Positions 42,666 through 51,722 of a stretch of DNA of 64,000 bases are shown piece by piece; position 1 is the stretch's first letter, and every line of letters starts with the position of its first letter. Source of the DNA: JAQUBU01 sp036677685 (GTDB lineage: Bacteria; Bacillota; Syntrophomonadia; Syntrophomonadales; Syntrophomonadaceae); NCBI GenBank assembly GCA_036677685.1, contig JAVBWA010000008.1:246965-310964 (forward strand). The letters run 5' to 3'. A program made the translations under genes and the position numbers. The notes under the pieces are model-generated. The model saw only the letters and a list, made by a program, of their open reading frames with translations. It did no database searches and had not been told where the DNA came from.

Positions 42666-43674
42666 TAGTTGCGTCCTCTAAGCGGAACTTGCCTTGCAAA
42701 CCAGGGGTCACATATATCTTCTTGTCATTGGTGATAAAAACAGCTTCGGCCTGGCTATAACTTTTAACAAGTTCCATGCCTTTATCAAGACCTAAAACAA
42801 TAGCTTTAGCCAGTCCATCCGCATCTGCAGAAGATGAAGCGATAATGGTCACACTCATCAAGCCGCTGTTGATTGGATAACCGGTGCACGGATCAATTAT
42901 ATGGCAATAGCGCTTTCCATCCTTGATAAAATAACGTTGATAGTCACCGGAAGTAATGACCGCTTGATTGGCGACCTCAACTACCCCAACGGTTTCACCA
43001 TTCTGCCCCCGAGGATTTTGGATGCCAATCTTCCAAAGGGTCCCATCGGGCTTTTTGCCCAGTGTGACTACATTACCCCCTAAATTGGCGAAAGCCGAAG
43101 TTACCCCATGTTTCTTATAGATTGCAATCGCCATATCTCCTATATACCCTTTGGCGATGCCGCCGAGGTCAACCATCTGGCCTTCTTTTTGCAAACTGGC
43201 CGAGTTAGTGCTTTCATCAACCCGAACATCTTTATAATTAACCAGAGAAACTAGTTTCTTGACAAGAACATCAGCAGGTACCCTGGGGTTCTCGGTACCG
43301 ATCCCCCAGGCTTTGACAAGCGGGGCTACAGTTATATCAAAGGCAGCCCCGCCACTTAAGTCTGAAATCTTACCGGCCTCTTTTAATATGCTGATAGTTT
43401 CCGGTTTCAATTCAACATATCCCCGACCCGCATTGTTATTAAGTTTATTAATGTCTCCACCCGGACTATTGATAGTCCACAATGCATCCAGTTCTTTTAT
43501 CCTGGCTGACACTTCATCAGCAGCTTTTTGCGCATTTGCGCCATATACCTCCTGATCAATAATGGTCCCCAGGGCAAAATCCTCTGATTTAACCGGTTGC
43601 ACTGAACTCTTGCTACAACCTGCTGAAAAGGATACCAGACTTAAAATCAGCAGCGTGCAAATTAACTTTTTCAT
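42637..43674 (-). CDS. apbE: FAD:protein FMN transferase
   Basis: About 345 residues from ATG 43674 (MKKLICTLLI), where GGGG is 7 bases upstream. Residues 1-22 form a lipoprotein signal (VSFSAGCS). The mature part is ApbE: SEDFALGTIIDQEVYG, WTINSPGGDINKLN, MVDLGGIAKGYIGD, FANLGGNVVTLG, and ITSGDYQRYF with the CHIIDPCTGYPI segment. It attaches FMN to Thr in the membrane subunits RnfD and RnfG, which both carry the target motif here. It follows rnfB in the operon. Confidence 0.95.
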   Translation of the reverse strand: MKKLICTLLILSLVSFSAGCSKSSVQPVKSEDFALGTIIDQEVYGANAQKAADEVSARIKELDALWTINSPGGDINKLNNNAGRGYVELKPETISILKEAGKISDLSGGAAFDITVAPLVKAWGIGTENPRVPADVLVKKLVSLVNYKDVRVDESTNSASLQKEGQMVDLGGIAKGYIGDMAIAIYKKHGVTSAFANLGGNVVTLGKKPDGTLWKIGIQNPRGQNGETVGVVEVANQAVITSGDYQRYFIKDGKRYCHIIDPCTGYPINSGLMSVTIIASSSADADGLAKAIVLGLDKGMELVKSYSQAEAVFITNDKKIYVTPGLQGKFRLEDATNEYSYVQNG

Positions 43675-43725
43675 ATTCATTCCCCATGCATCAGGTTATT
43701 ATCAGTCTCCCTATTTCGATATATT

Positions 43726-44559
43726 TTAGACAGCCTTATCCATTTGCAGAGGCGCAATCTTGTAAGTTTTAATTACCTTGGGAGCACATTTTTCCAGGCA
43801 AACGATCTCATCACATTTTTCCAGGCAGATACTGGCATCAACTACCGCCAGGTTATTCTTAAGTTTTATAGCGCCATGCGGGCATTGCTTGACGCAAATG
43901 CCGCATCCGATGCAACCCACTTTACAAATCTTCCGTACTACGGCACCTTTATCCAAAGAGTTGCAATATACCGCAACCGGGGCATCAATTGGAATCATAT
44001 CAATGACCTTCTTCGGGCAGGCCTCGGCGCATTTGCCGCAGCCCGTGCACTTATCCTTGTCAACCACCGGCAGGCCGTCTTCATTCAATTTAATGGCATC
44101 AAAAACGCATTGCTTCACACAGGTTCCCAACCCCATACAGCCATATTCACATTCCTTGGGACCTGCCAAAAGCAAACTTGCTGCCAGGCAGTCCTCAATC
44201 CCGGAATAATTATACTTGCTGTTTCCTGTAACCGGCTGCCTGCATTTAACAAAAGCATACCGGGGCTCAATATCCGCTGCAGCTTTACCGGTCAATTTGG
44301 CAACCTGTTCAGCCACCGCTTTTTTGCCCGGAATACAAAGGCTGGGGGATACGTCCATATCCAAAACAACAGCCTCCGCATATGCCTGACAGCCGGCAAA
44401 GCCGCAGGCTCCGCACTGCCCTTTGGGCAGTATGTCTTCGACCACATGAATCAAGGGGTTCATCTCAACGGCCAGTTTTTTATTGGCATAAGCCAGGACC
44501 AGACCGAAGAACAATCCGACCAGAGCCATAACCGCAATAATCGTAATAACGCTGCTCAT
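43726..44559 (-). CDS. rnfB: Rnf complex subunit B (ferredoxin-type)
   Basis: 277 residues. One N-terminal helix (3-25) precedes the four-Cys CGACGFAGC domain (residues ~49-75), then several ferredoxin [4Fe-4S] motifs (CTGCGKCAEACP, CIGCGICVKQCP and a modified CMGLGTCVKQC). The last cluster is unusual: CLEKCDEIVCLEKCAP has C-x3-C-x4-C-x3-C spacing instead of CxxCxxCxxxC. RnfB takes electrons from reduced ferredoxin. It lies between rnfA and apbE. Confidence 0.95.
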   Translation of the reverse strand: MSSVITIIAVMALVGLFFGLVLAYANKKLAVEMNPLIHVVEDILPKGQCGACGFAGCQAYAEAVVLDMDVSPSLCIPGKKAVAEQVAKLTGKAAADIEPRYAFVKCRQPVTGNSKYNYSGIEDCLAASLLLAGPKECEYGCMGLGTCVKQCVFDAIKLNEDGLPVVDKDKCTGCGKCAEACPKKVIDMIPIDAPVAVYCNSLDKGAVVRKICKVGCIGCGICVKQCPHGAIKLKNNLAVVDASICLEKCDEIVCLEKCAPKVIKTYKIAPLQMDKAV

Positions 44560-44575
44560 GCTACTTCACTCCTTC

Positions 44576-45157
44576 CTACATTGTGATCATTCCGGAAAAA
44601 CCGAAAAATGCCAGCGCCATGCAGCCTGCAATGATGAAAGCTACTCCCAATCCTTCAAGCGATTTGGGCACATCAGCCAGTCTCAGCTTCTCCCGGCAGC
44701 TTGCCATCAAAATAATAGCTATAGCAAAACCTACTCCGGAGCCAAAGGCATTGACTATGCTTTTCGTCAGGGTGAAACCGGATTCGACGTTGATCAGGGG
44801 AACACCTAGCACCACACAGTTGGTAGCGATCAAGAGCAGATAAATTCCCCACATCTTGTGCAAGTTGGGCGTAAATTTCTTAACCACCATTTCCAGCAGC
44901 TGCACAAAACTTGCTATAAGCAGAACAAATACAATTGTGATTAGGAATGTCACATTGAAAGGCAACAGGATATAGTTGTAGACCAGCCAGGCGAATATGG
45001 AACTAATCGTAATAACTGCGGTTACCGCCATACCCATGCCAGCTGAAGCACTAAGATTCTTGGAGACGCCAAAGAATATACACAAACCCAGGAAACGCGT
45101 CAGGACGAAGTTGTTAACAATGACTGCGCCCATAAAAAGAAGGAAATAATCCATCAT
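44576..45157 (-). CDS. rnfA: Rnf complex subunit A
   Basis: 193 residues, six membrane helices, start MMDYFLLFMGAVIVNNFVLT. RFLGLCIFFGVSK is the RnfA signature, with the Cys that ligands the membrane Fe-S cluster shared with RnfE. The ATG overlaps the rnfE stop (ATGA). It is part of the ion-pumping core. Confidence 0.96.
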   Translation of the reverse strand: MMDYFLLFMGAVIVNNFVLTRFLGLCIFFGVSKNLSASAGMGMAVTAVITISSIFAWLVYNYILLPFNVTFLITIVFVLLIASFVQLLEMVVKKFTPNLHKMWGIYLLLIATNCVVLGVPLINVESGFTLTKSIVNAFGSGVGFAIAIILMASCREKLRLADVPKSLEGLGVAFIIAGCMALAFFGFSGMITM

Positions 45158-45780
45158 ATGGTCTCACCTCTTTCTGCTTTGGCCTTTTCCAGGTATTCAC
45201 TCAGCATTTTAAAGGCGGCTACCAGATAACCGATCAGGATAAAGGCGCCTGGGGCCAGAATCATAATAAGTGCGGGTTGGTAGGAACTCCACATCACCTG
45301 GTGACCCAGCAGGGTGCCGTTGCCAAACACTTCCCTGATGGCCCCGATGATCAGCATGGCCAGGATAAAGCCGCAGCCCATTCCCAAACCGTCAATAAAT
45401 GAAGGCAAGGGCTTGTTCTTGGAGGCAAAAACCTCTGCTCTCGCAAGTATTATGGCAAATACTACAACCAGCGACAAATATATGCCTAACTCTTTGTAGA
45501 GCAGCGGTGCAAAAGCCTTTAACAGCAGTTCAGACAGGGTTACAATCGTGGCTATGGAGGTAATATATATGGGCACACGCACTTTGGGGTTGACCAGATT
45601 ACGAATAATGGAAACCACCAGGTTGTTCATGGATATAACAAACGCCACGGTTATACCCATGGCCAGAGCATTAACTACGGAAGAAGTTACCGCCAGGGCC
45701 GGGCAAAGGCTCAAGGCCAAAACAAAGATCGGATTCTCAATAACCAAACCTTTGGAAAAGATGTTCCATAATCCTTTCAT
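45154..45780 (-). CDS. rnfE: Rnf complex subunit E
   Basis: 208 residues, about six helices. LGLCPALAVTSSVVNALAMG, here LSLCPALAVTS, is the RnfE/RnfA-type motif with the cluster-binding Cys. It is homologous to RnfA and lies in inverted topology beside it. It begins 2 bp after rnfG and overlaps rnfA by 4 bp. Confidence 0.96.
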   Translation of the reverse strand: MKGLWNIFSKGLVIENPIFVLALSLCPALAVTSSVVNALAMGITVAFVISMNNLVVSIIRNLVNPKVRVPIYITSIATIVTLSELLLKAFAPLLYKELGIYLSLVVVFAIILARAEVFASKNKPLPSFIDGLGMGCGFILAMLIIGAIREVFGNGTLLGHQVMWSSYQPALIMILAPGAFILIGYLVAAFKMLSEYLEKAKAERGETI

Positions 45781-45782
45781 CT

Positions 45783-46355
45783 TTATTTACCTCCCTTCGT
45801 AAAATCGTTTAATTCATCAACGGCAGTTTTTACCGCTTTGGTAACCGCTCGAGAGGTTATGGTGGCGCCGCTTATCGCCTGGATATTATCCTTATTAGCA
45901 GGGTCCTTGGTCACTTCAAGGTTCTCCGAGCTCTTGCCGGGAAATTGATCCATAAACGGCGATTTGGCTGCTTTATCACCCAGACCCGGTGTTTCCTTGG
46001 ATTCAAGAATGGTATATTTCATTACTTTATTATCCGGTCCGACCGCTACCAGGAGCTTGATGGTGCCGCCATAACCCTTGCTCTCGGCAGGAACGATATA
46101 GGCAATTAGTTCATTGTTACGAGCGGCGGTATACCAGCCGGTTTTGCCCTCGACGGGGGTGTACTGGTCAGCTTCGGTCACCAGGCTTTTCAAAGCCAGA
46201 GTTTGTAATTCCGCCTGTTTTTGTTTGGCAATATCAGCCGTTAGAAAATAGACTGCAGCTATGATTATTCCGGATATAATACAGGCCCCGGCCAGATTAA
46301 AGGCTATCTTAAATATGCTGTCATTGCTTTCATGATGTTCCATATGTTCTGTCAT
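45783..46355 (-). CDS. rnfG: Rnf complex subunit G (FMN-binding)
   Basis: 190 residues. One membrane helix (about 17-39) and an FMN-binding domain outside. The target of ApbE is the SGAT motif at 162-165 (QAISGATITSRAV); Thr165 would carry FMN by a phosphoester bond. It is the bridge between RnfD and the other redox subunits. GGAAGTGAG is upstream of the ATG. Confidence 0.95.
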   Translation of the reverse strand: MTEHMEHHESNDSIFKIAFNLAGACIISGIIIAAVYFLTADIAKQKQAELQTLALKSLVTEADQYTPVEGKTGWYTAARNNELIAYIVPAESKGYGGTIKLLVAVGPDNKVMKYTILESKETPGLGDKAAKSPFMDQFPGKSSENLEVTKDPANKDNIQAISGATITSRAVTKAVKTAVDELNDFTKGGK

Positions 46356-46364
46356 TGACTAATC

Positions 46365-47369
46365 TCACTTCCTTCCATATAGATTAGGCTGGATATAACG
46401 GTCAATCAACGGGGTTACACAGTTCATCAACAGGATTGAGTAGCATACGCCTTCGGGATATCCTCCGACCAGCCTTATCAATACTGTAATGGCACCTGCT
46501 CCAGCCGCAAAAATCACTTTGCCTTTTCGGGTAATAGGAGTTGTAACCATATCGGTTGCCATAAAAAATGCCCCTATTATAAGACCACCAGCCATCATAT
46601 GAAAAATTGGATCACCGGACATAAAGCCCTGGGGGCCAATCATCCAGGTGAGCAGTCCGACCGTTGCAATCATGGTTATGGGAACTACCCAATCGATTAT
46701 GCCTTTATAGATAAGGTATAATCCGCCTAAAGTCAGCAATATAACCGAGGTCTCACCGAGAGACCCGTTGCGCAGGCCAAAGAATAATGCTTTATACAAC
46801 TCGGATTGGCTTCCGAAGGTATTAATAAGTGCTTCATATCCTTGCATTTTCAATATATTCAAGGGCGTCGCGCTCGTAGTAGTATCAATGGCTGTCGTCA
46901 TCGAAGTCCAGGTGGTCATCAACACCGGCCACGAAACCATAAGAGCCGCTCTTCCGATATGAGCAGGATTGAAAATATTATAGCCCAGCCCACCCATGGA
47001 GTGCTTGGCAACAACGATGGCAATAAACGAGCCTATTATGGGAACAAAAAGCGGCACCGCCGGAGGCAGGCACATGGCTAAGAGCAATCCACACAAAAAT
47101 GCACTGCCATCATCTACAGTAATCTGCTTTTTCAGGATCTTCTGGCACATCGCTTCAAAGGCCACCGCTGACAGGCCGCCGGCCAGTATGGTTTGCAGGG
47201 CCGGCAGGCCGAAATGATAGACAGCAAAGATGACCGCCGGCAATAGGGTCAGGTTAACCGTCCACATTATCTTTTTAATTGAGGTATCCGCAAACATATG
47301 AGGCGATGAAGAAACAATCATTTTCTCTATAATTTCATTCTGATTATTCTTTTCAACTTCTGTGCTCAT
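46365..47369 (-). CDS. rnfD: Rnf complex subunit D
   Basis: 334 residues, about nine helices. Thr168 in TTSATPLNILK is the second covalent FMN site. GGLGYNIFNPAHIGRAAL and DMVTTPITRKGK are conserved in RnfD and NqrB. It is thought to carry the ion path (Na+ or H+). It begins directly after rnfC and overlaps none of it. Confidence 0.96.
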   Translation of the reverse strand: MSTEVEKNNQNEIIEKMIVSSSPHMFADTSIKKIMWTVNLTLLPAVIFAVYHFGLPALQTILAGGLSAVAFEAMCQKILKKQITVDDGSAFLCGLLLAMCLPPAVPLFVPIIGSFIAIVVAKHSMGGLGYNIFNPAHIGRAALMVSWPVLMTTWTSMTTAIDTTTSATPLNILKMQGYEALINTFGSQSELYKALFFGLRNGSLGETSVILLTLGGLYLIYKGIIDWVVPITMIATVGLLTWMIGPQGFMSGDPIFHMMAGGLIIGAFFMATDMVTTPITRKGKVIFAAGAGAITVLIRLVGGYPEGVCYSILLMNCVTPLIDRYIQPNLYGRK

Positions 47370-48686
47370 CTACTTACCTCCCTTTTGGGCAGCCATTTTT
47401 TTAGAATACCGGATATAATGAACGATTCTGCGCTTGGCCGGACATACGAAAGCACAACTACCGCATTCCATGCAATCCAGTAAGTGGTATTCATTCAATG
47501 CTTCCTCAACAAATGACCTTTGGCCAAGAATGCTCAGCATACTTGGATTCAGTCCCATCGGGCAGGCATCCAGACATTGACCACAACGAATACACGGTGA
47601 TTCCGGACCATCTTTAATCTCTTCACTGGTAAAAGCAAGTATTCCATTGGCTCCCTTTATTATGGGAACGTCAGCCGTATACTGGGTTACTCCCATAAAA
47701 GGGCCGCCCATAATAAGTTTCGCTGGAGGCATCTTATAACCGCCGCACTGTTCAATAGCATCGGCAAAGCTTGTCCCAATTCTCAGCTTAAGGTTCTTGG
47801 GTTCCTTGATAGCACTGCCGCTGATGGTAACAATCCTCTCGATAAGCGGAATGCCATTTCTGACTGCATCACATACCGCTACTGCTGTCCCTACGTTTTG
47901 AACCACTACCCCGATACTCATCGGCAGCTTTCCAGACGGTACTTCCCGGTTAAGAACAGTCCTGATCAGCATTTTTTCCGCACCGTGGGGGTATCTGGTG
48001 GGAACCGCCATAACTTTGACTTTTTCTCCAGCCAGGACCTCGCCCATAACCTTAACCGCATTCATTTTATTATCTTCGATCCCCAGGATAACATTATTAA
48101 CCCCCAGGACCTTCTTAAGAATCAAAATCCCGGTGGCAACACGTTCCGAATACTCAAGCATCATCCTGTGATCAGCCGTTAAAAACGGTTCACATTCAGC
48201 GCCGTTGATAATAAGCGTGTCAATTGGATTATCCTTGGGCGGACTCAATTTAACATAGGTGGGAAATGTTGCACCCCCCAAACCGACAATCCCGGCATTC
48301 TTAATAATTTCCAGAATTTCTGCATTGTCAAGGCTTTTCCAATCGCGTTCGGTCAGAAGGCCTTCTTCCCATTCATCCAGGCCATCGCTTTCAATAATAA
48401 TAGCCGTACATTTGCCCATCGATGGATGCGGTTGGCCGGAAACTTCGACTACTTTACCTGAAATCGTGGCATGGACATTACTGGATACAGGTGCCTTACC
48501 CTCAGCAATCAACTGACCTTTTTTAACTGTATCCCCTTTTTTCACTATTGGCACACTCGGTGCACCAATATGTTGACTGACCGGGAGAATCACTTTAAGC
48601 GGCAATGCATTGCTTTCAATCGCTTTCCCCTCGGTTGGTGTTTTGTGGGTATCTGGATGGATACCCCACTTGATTTTGCCAAGCAT
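47370..48686 (-). CDS. rnfC: Rnf complex subunit C (NADH-binding)
   Basis: 438 residues. The NADH/FMN-binding GIVGLGGATFPTYVKL is near residue 140, then INGAECEPFLTADHR. Two ferredoxin motifs CIRCGQCLDACP and CMECGSCAFVCP are near residues 370 and 410. It passes electrons between NAD and the membrane part. It is the first rnf gene proper, 19 bp after the RseC-like gene. Confidence 0.96.
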   Translation of the reverse strand: MLGKIKWGIHPDTHKTPTEGKAIESNALPLKVILPVSQHIGAPSVPIVKKGDTVKKGQLIAEGKAPVSSNVHATISGKVVEVSGQPHPSMGKCTAIIIESDGLDEWEEGLLTERDWKSLDNAEILEIIKNAGIVGLGGATFPTYVKLSPPKDNPIDTLIINGAECEPFLTADHRMMLEYSERVATGILILKKVLGVNNVILGIEDNKMNAVKVMGEVLAGEKVKVMAVPTRYPHGAEKMLIRTVLNREVPSGKLPMSIGVVVQNVGTAVAVCDAVRNGIPLIERIVTISGSAIKEPKNLKLRIGTSFADAIEQCGGYKMPPAKLIMGGPFMGVTQYTADVPIIKGANGILAFTSEEIKDGPESPCIRCGQCLDACPMGLNPSMLSILGQRSFVEEALNEYHLLDCMECGSCAFVCPAKRRIVHYIRYSKKMAAQKGGK

Positions 48687-48705
48687 CTAAACCTCTCCTC
48701 CGTAG

Positions 48706-49113
48706 TCATTTAATGGTTCTGACAATAGTAGGTTTCTCCGATTCCAGCGATTGATCCAGCCGTCTAATGATAAAAAATGCCGCCAGGCCAAAAATTAGCC
48801 CGCCCAGTACCATCATTATCTTTGCTGAAATCATTAATCGGAAAGATAAATAATAACCAAGTGAAATTCCCAGACCTATTGCCAGCAATGGTAAAACGAA
48901 AATCGTAAAAGCGGCCAGGAGCATATTGGTTTCCTTTTTATCGATTAAAACCTGCTGCCCTACCTGGGTTCCAACCTCGTCGGTAACATCGATAATCACT
49001 GCGTTGTTACCCGGACAAAAGCCGCAATTTTCGCAATCGCTGTGCACACTGCACCTTACCTTGGCAGTTTCGCCATCAGACTCAATTACAACTCCTTCAA
49101 CTAGTTTTTCCAT
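48706..49113 (-). CDS. RseC/SoxR-reducing-system-like protein
   Basis: About 135 residues from ATG 49113 (MEKLVEGVVIES); the upstream ATG at 49128 has no site. A Cys-rich N-terminal loop (CSVHSDCENCGFCPG: four Cys) is followed by two membrane helices near 70-90 and 97-117, as in the RseC/RsxC-associated Pfam family SoxR-reducing. It is the first gene of the Rnf operon and may help maintain redox-active proteins or assembly of the complex. Confidence 0.85.
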   Translation of the reverse strand: MEKLVEGVVIESDGETAKVRCSVHSDCENCGFCPGNNAVIIDVTDEVGTQVGQQVLIDKKETNMLLAAFTIFVLPLLAIGLGISLGYYLSFRLMISAKIMMVLGGLIFGLAAFFIIRRLDQSLESEKPTIVRTIK

Positions 49114-49851
49114 AATATAAAACCCCATTTCACTATAGCAAATTATCCCAGATTCCTATTTGCAAGTACGGAAGACCTCACAATATAAGTATTATGCTTT
49201 GGTGACCATAAGCCGAATACAATTACATAGGCGCCAACTGCTTATGAACGCCTTCAGTTGCAAACACTATAAACGGCAGAATTAACCCCTGATTCGAATC
49301 CTCTGAAAAGCGTTTTAACTGCTTTGTCAAAGGGCAGTCAACTACTCCAAGGTTTCGGCTCGGGGGTTAATGTCATAAGCCAATAATAAAATGACCATAG
49401 CGGTCAGAGAACCTTCACCTTATGCTAAAAGAAGCATGGTAAGTTTGCAATACCCCTTAATATGGGATTTTATATTTAAATATTAGAACCCCGAATTTAT
49501 ACGATAGTTTATTATAATATAATGTGCGTCATATTTATGTTAACAATTTGTTAATAATGATAACTTAGTTACAAAATTCACTTAAAAGTGTATACTATAT
49601 ACCCGATTAATGCCATAATCTTCCTGTATATAACCCGGCGATCTGCAGATAATAACCATAGAGTCAGCGATACTACAGAGCTCGATGAAAATAAGTCCCT
49701 TTTTACAAAGGATAAATCTTATTTGTTGATTCAGCTCTTTTCCTTTAAGGAATTTAGTAGTATGCTGACTACTTATTTTTTCCTTACAAAAATTGGCATT
49801 CAGAATAATTTTCTAGAATATTTTTTTTACAGTTGAGCAAAATAGAATTAG
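49114..49851. other. Long upstream region of the Rnf operon
   Basis: No convincing gene. It contains TGACC/GGTCA (49392-49406) and ATGCT/AGCAT hairpins and two CATAAGCC patches (~49210, ~49373). A plus-strand frame at 49588-49836 has no ribosome site and odd composition. The extended AT-rich patch 49500-49600 probably holds promoters in both directions, but none fits the consensus well. Confidence 0.45.
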
Positions 49852-49970
49852 AGACCGGCAGCATTACGATAGGAGCCTTCTAAGTACCAAGGTCAGAAGA
49901 TACACCTCCGAACGGAGGGATTCCTCACCGGCAAGGAGCATTCTTGAACCGATTGTGAATACAATAGGCT
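49852..49970 (+). ncRNA. Candidate structured RNA (unidentified)
   Basis: Four short hairpins follow one another within 120 bp: CTTCT (49877-49881)/AGAAG (49895-49899) enclosing ACC-AA-GGT; CCTCCG-AA-CGGAGG (49905-49918); and ATTGT-GAAT-ACAAT (49952-49965). There is GACCGGC at the left, and an A-run then GCTCCC at the right. The density of perfect stems in a region without genes suggests a transcribed RNA. I do not recognise a known riboswitch. The strand is uncertain. Confidence 0.3.
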
Positions 49971-50125
49971 AAAAAAAGCTCCCTTTATTGGATAAATCTT
50001 AGCAGGGTATCGAAAAATCTTTATTAAGATTGAAATGTTGCTGGTTTCTTTAATAATCCGCTGGGTAGTTTAAATTGTTGCCGGTAGACCGGTTTTCAGT
50101 TTCAAACATCCGGCGGATATTTTAT

Positions 50126-50563
50126 TTAAAGTTTGAGTGTTTTTAGGCGTTTGGACATAATGCCCATAGTATAGTAATAAAGACCCAACAAACAGGGCAT
50201 AGCAAGAAGCATATAATAATACAGGGGTTTGTTAAAATAGTTAAAATAGCCAAGGGATGTCAGCAAAGGTAAGATTGGTGTTGACCAAAACTCCAGAAGA
50301 AATATGGCATTATCACTCAAAGCATAAAAGTAAAAATTACCAATTACTAATATGCTTAGAAGGGCAGCGGGACCTTGCCAGATTATAGTGATTAATAGTA
50401 TTTGGGAACGGGCAAATCCTTTTAATCTGTTCGCTTCAATGCTTACTATAATTAAGTAAACCACAGTCAACAGGTAATCCAGACCAGGGAAATAAGTGCT
50501 GAACCAGATGGCCAGAAAAGCTGATATTTGCAGCAGGTATAAACGAGCAAGTGCTTTTAACAA
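50126..50563 (-). CDS. Small four-helix membrane protein
   Basis: 145 residues, mostly hydrophobic, with about four predicted helices (8-25, 30-47, 56-82, 90-135). No family is recognised. It begins 3 bp after the NlpC/P60-like gene and must be cotranscribed and probably translationally coupled to it. It may anchor or assist the peptidase. Confidence 0.6.
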   Translation of the reverse strand: MLKALARLYLLQISAFLAIWFSTYFPGLDYLLTVVYLIIVSIEANRLKGFARSQILLITIIWQGPAALLSILVIGNFYFYALSDNAIFLLEFWSTPILPLLTSLGYFNYFNKPLYYYMLLAMPCLLGLYYYTMGIMSKRLKTLKL

Positions 50564-50566
50564 TAA

Positions 50567-51196
50567 TTATCTACCCTCTTCCCTCAATATTTTAATTTTT
50601 GGACTGTTATATAGAGCATCGGGCGAAATCCAAAACTCGTTAGGTGCTACCAAATCCAATCCCTGATCCGCATAAGCTTTCCACATTATTTTGGTACAGT
50701 TCCAAAAACGCTCCCCGTTTTTAAAACAAATCGGGTAAAAAAGATTTCCTTTATGTTTCCTTATATATTCAACCGCTTTTAACTTCATTTCTGTTGGAGC
50801 TTCTACACGTAAAATGCAGATTTTGCTGTAGTTCCAAAAATGATCAATATTTTGTTCAGTTATCCCCAAATCAACGTATCCTTCCAATATCTGATTATTA
50901 CCACAATAAATTCCCGCATGGGAAAAATATCCATAAGCGCAATAATCATATCCGCCCAAAATAATATCCCCTGTTTCCAAACCGGCAAACGAAATTTGAT
51001 TGCCGGTATCCGAAGTAACTGTATAGCCGCCCTGCCCCTTGAGCGCATTTTCCAGATAGGTAAAAGCCACCGACTCGGGGTTGCTTAAAACCTGAGGATT
51101 ATCAAGGGCTATGGCAATTGCTAATAAAACGCTCAAAAGCGGAAACACAAGCATAGTGAAATATTCACTTAAAAAATCTTTAAACCATGCTTTCAT
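50567..51196 (-). CDS. NlpC/P60-superfamily (YiiX-like) membrane-anchored peptidase
   Basis: About 209 residues from ATG 51196 (MKAWFKDFLS), with AAGGA 8 bases upstream. One membrane helix (about 13-33) precedes a permuted NlpC/P60 domain: GDIILGGYDYCAYGYFSHAG with the catalytic His in SHAGIYCG, and a Cys in FWNCTKIMWKAY near residue 160. YiiX-type members cleave peptide or acyl bonds in the envelope. It lies upstream of the small membrane protein. Confidence 0.75.
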   Translation of the reverse strand: MKAWFKDFLSEYFTMLVFPLLSVLLAIAIALDNPQVLSNPESVAFTYLENALKGQGGYTVTSDTGNQISFAGLETGDIILGGYDYCAYGYFSHAGIYCGNNQILEGYVDLGITEQNIDHFWNYSKICILRVEAPTEMKLKAVEYIRKHKGNLFYPICFKNGERFWNCTKIMWKAYADQGLDLVAPNEFWISPDALYNSPKIKILREEGR

Positions 51197-51375
51197 TTTC
51201 CCATTCCTTAACTGCATTTGTTTTTATTCCGTTCCTTCGTTAAGTATTAGTGTTAATTACTCTCAGAATAATATCAACTATAAAACGCATTAAGTTTTGG
51301 CAGTCTGCTTTTTAAACTCTTTCACTGATAATTTTTATTCTAAAACCATTATTCCCATAATTTGCTCGGGTTTTA

Positions 51376-51642
51376 ATGGTACCGACCGCACCTCATTTAT
51401 ATATATCTATATTAGATTATGAATTAGAGGTGATTCCCCTGAATAGAAGCCTGGTATCCAAGCAATTAATCGATGATTACCAAATGTTGAGCAATTATAT
51501 CGAAGGTAAAACCGTAAAGAAAATCATTGCCTGTACTGAAAACCAGATTGCTCTATTAATGGAAGGCGGTTTTGTAATTAGATTTTTACAACTTGAAGAT
51601 GAATTAATATTCGATATCGAGCCATGCTCAAAATCGTTTTGA
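51376..51642 (+). CDS. Small protein of unknown family, uncertain start
   Basis: The frame is open from an ATG at 51376 (88 codons), but there is no ribosome site there. GAGGTG stands 6 bases before a CTG at 51439, which would give 67 residues. Rare CTG starts exist, so the start is open. The body (SKQLIDDYQMLSNYIEGKTV, then KKIIACTENQIALLMEGGFV) has a helix followed by a beta hairpin. It is upstream of the Hsp70-like operon but separated by 80 bp. Confidence 0.5.
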   Translation: MVPTAPHLYISILDYELEVIPLNRSLVSKQLIDDYQMLSNYIEGKTVKKIIACTENQIALLMEGGFVIRFLQLEDELIFDIEPCSKSF

Positions 51643-51722
51643 GATACTGTGAATAAAGGCCATTACTTTCTAAAGTCAACTCTTTACGGTAAAATAGAGA
51701 GAAATTCCTTGGGTGGATGTCG

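Noticed and set aside
49350..49440. Minus-strand MVILLLAYDINPRAETLE stretch with a membrane-like look
   Set aside because: Only 18 codons and no ribosome site; could be a relic of a gene, but nothing supports a name.
49588..49836. 82-codon plus-strand frame
   Set aside because: No ribosome site, Phe/Tyr-rich AT composition, and not adjacent to any plus-strand gene.
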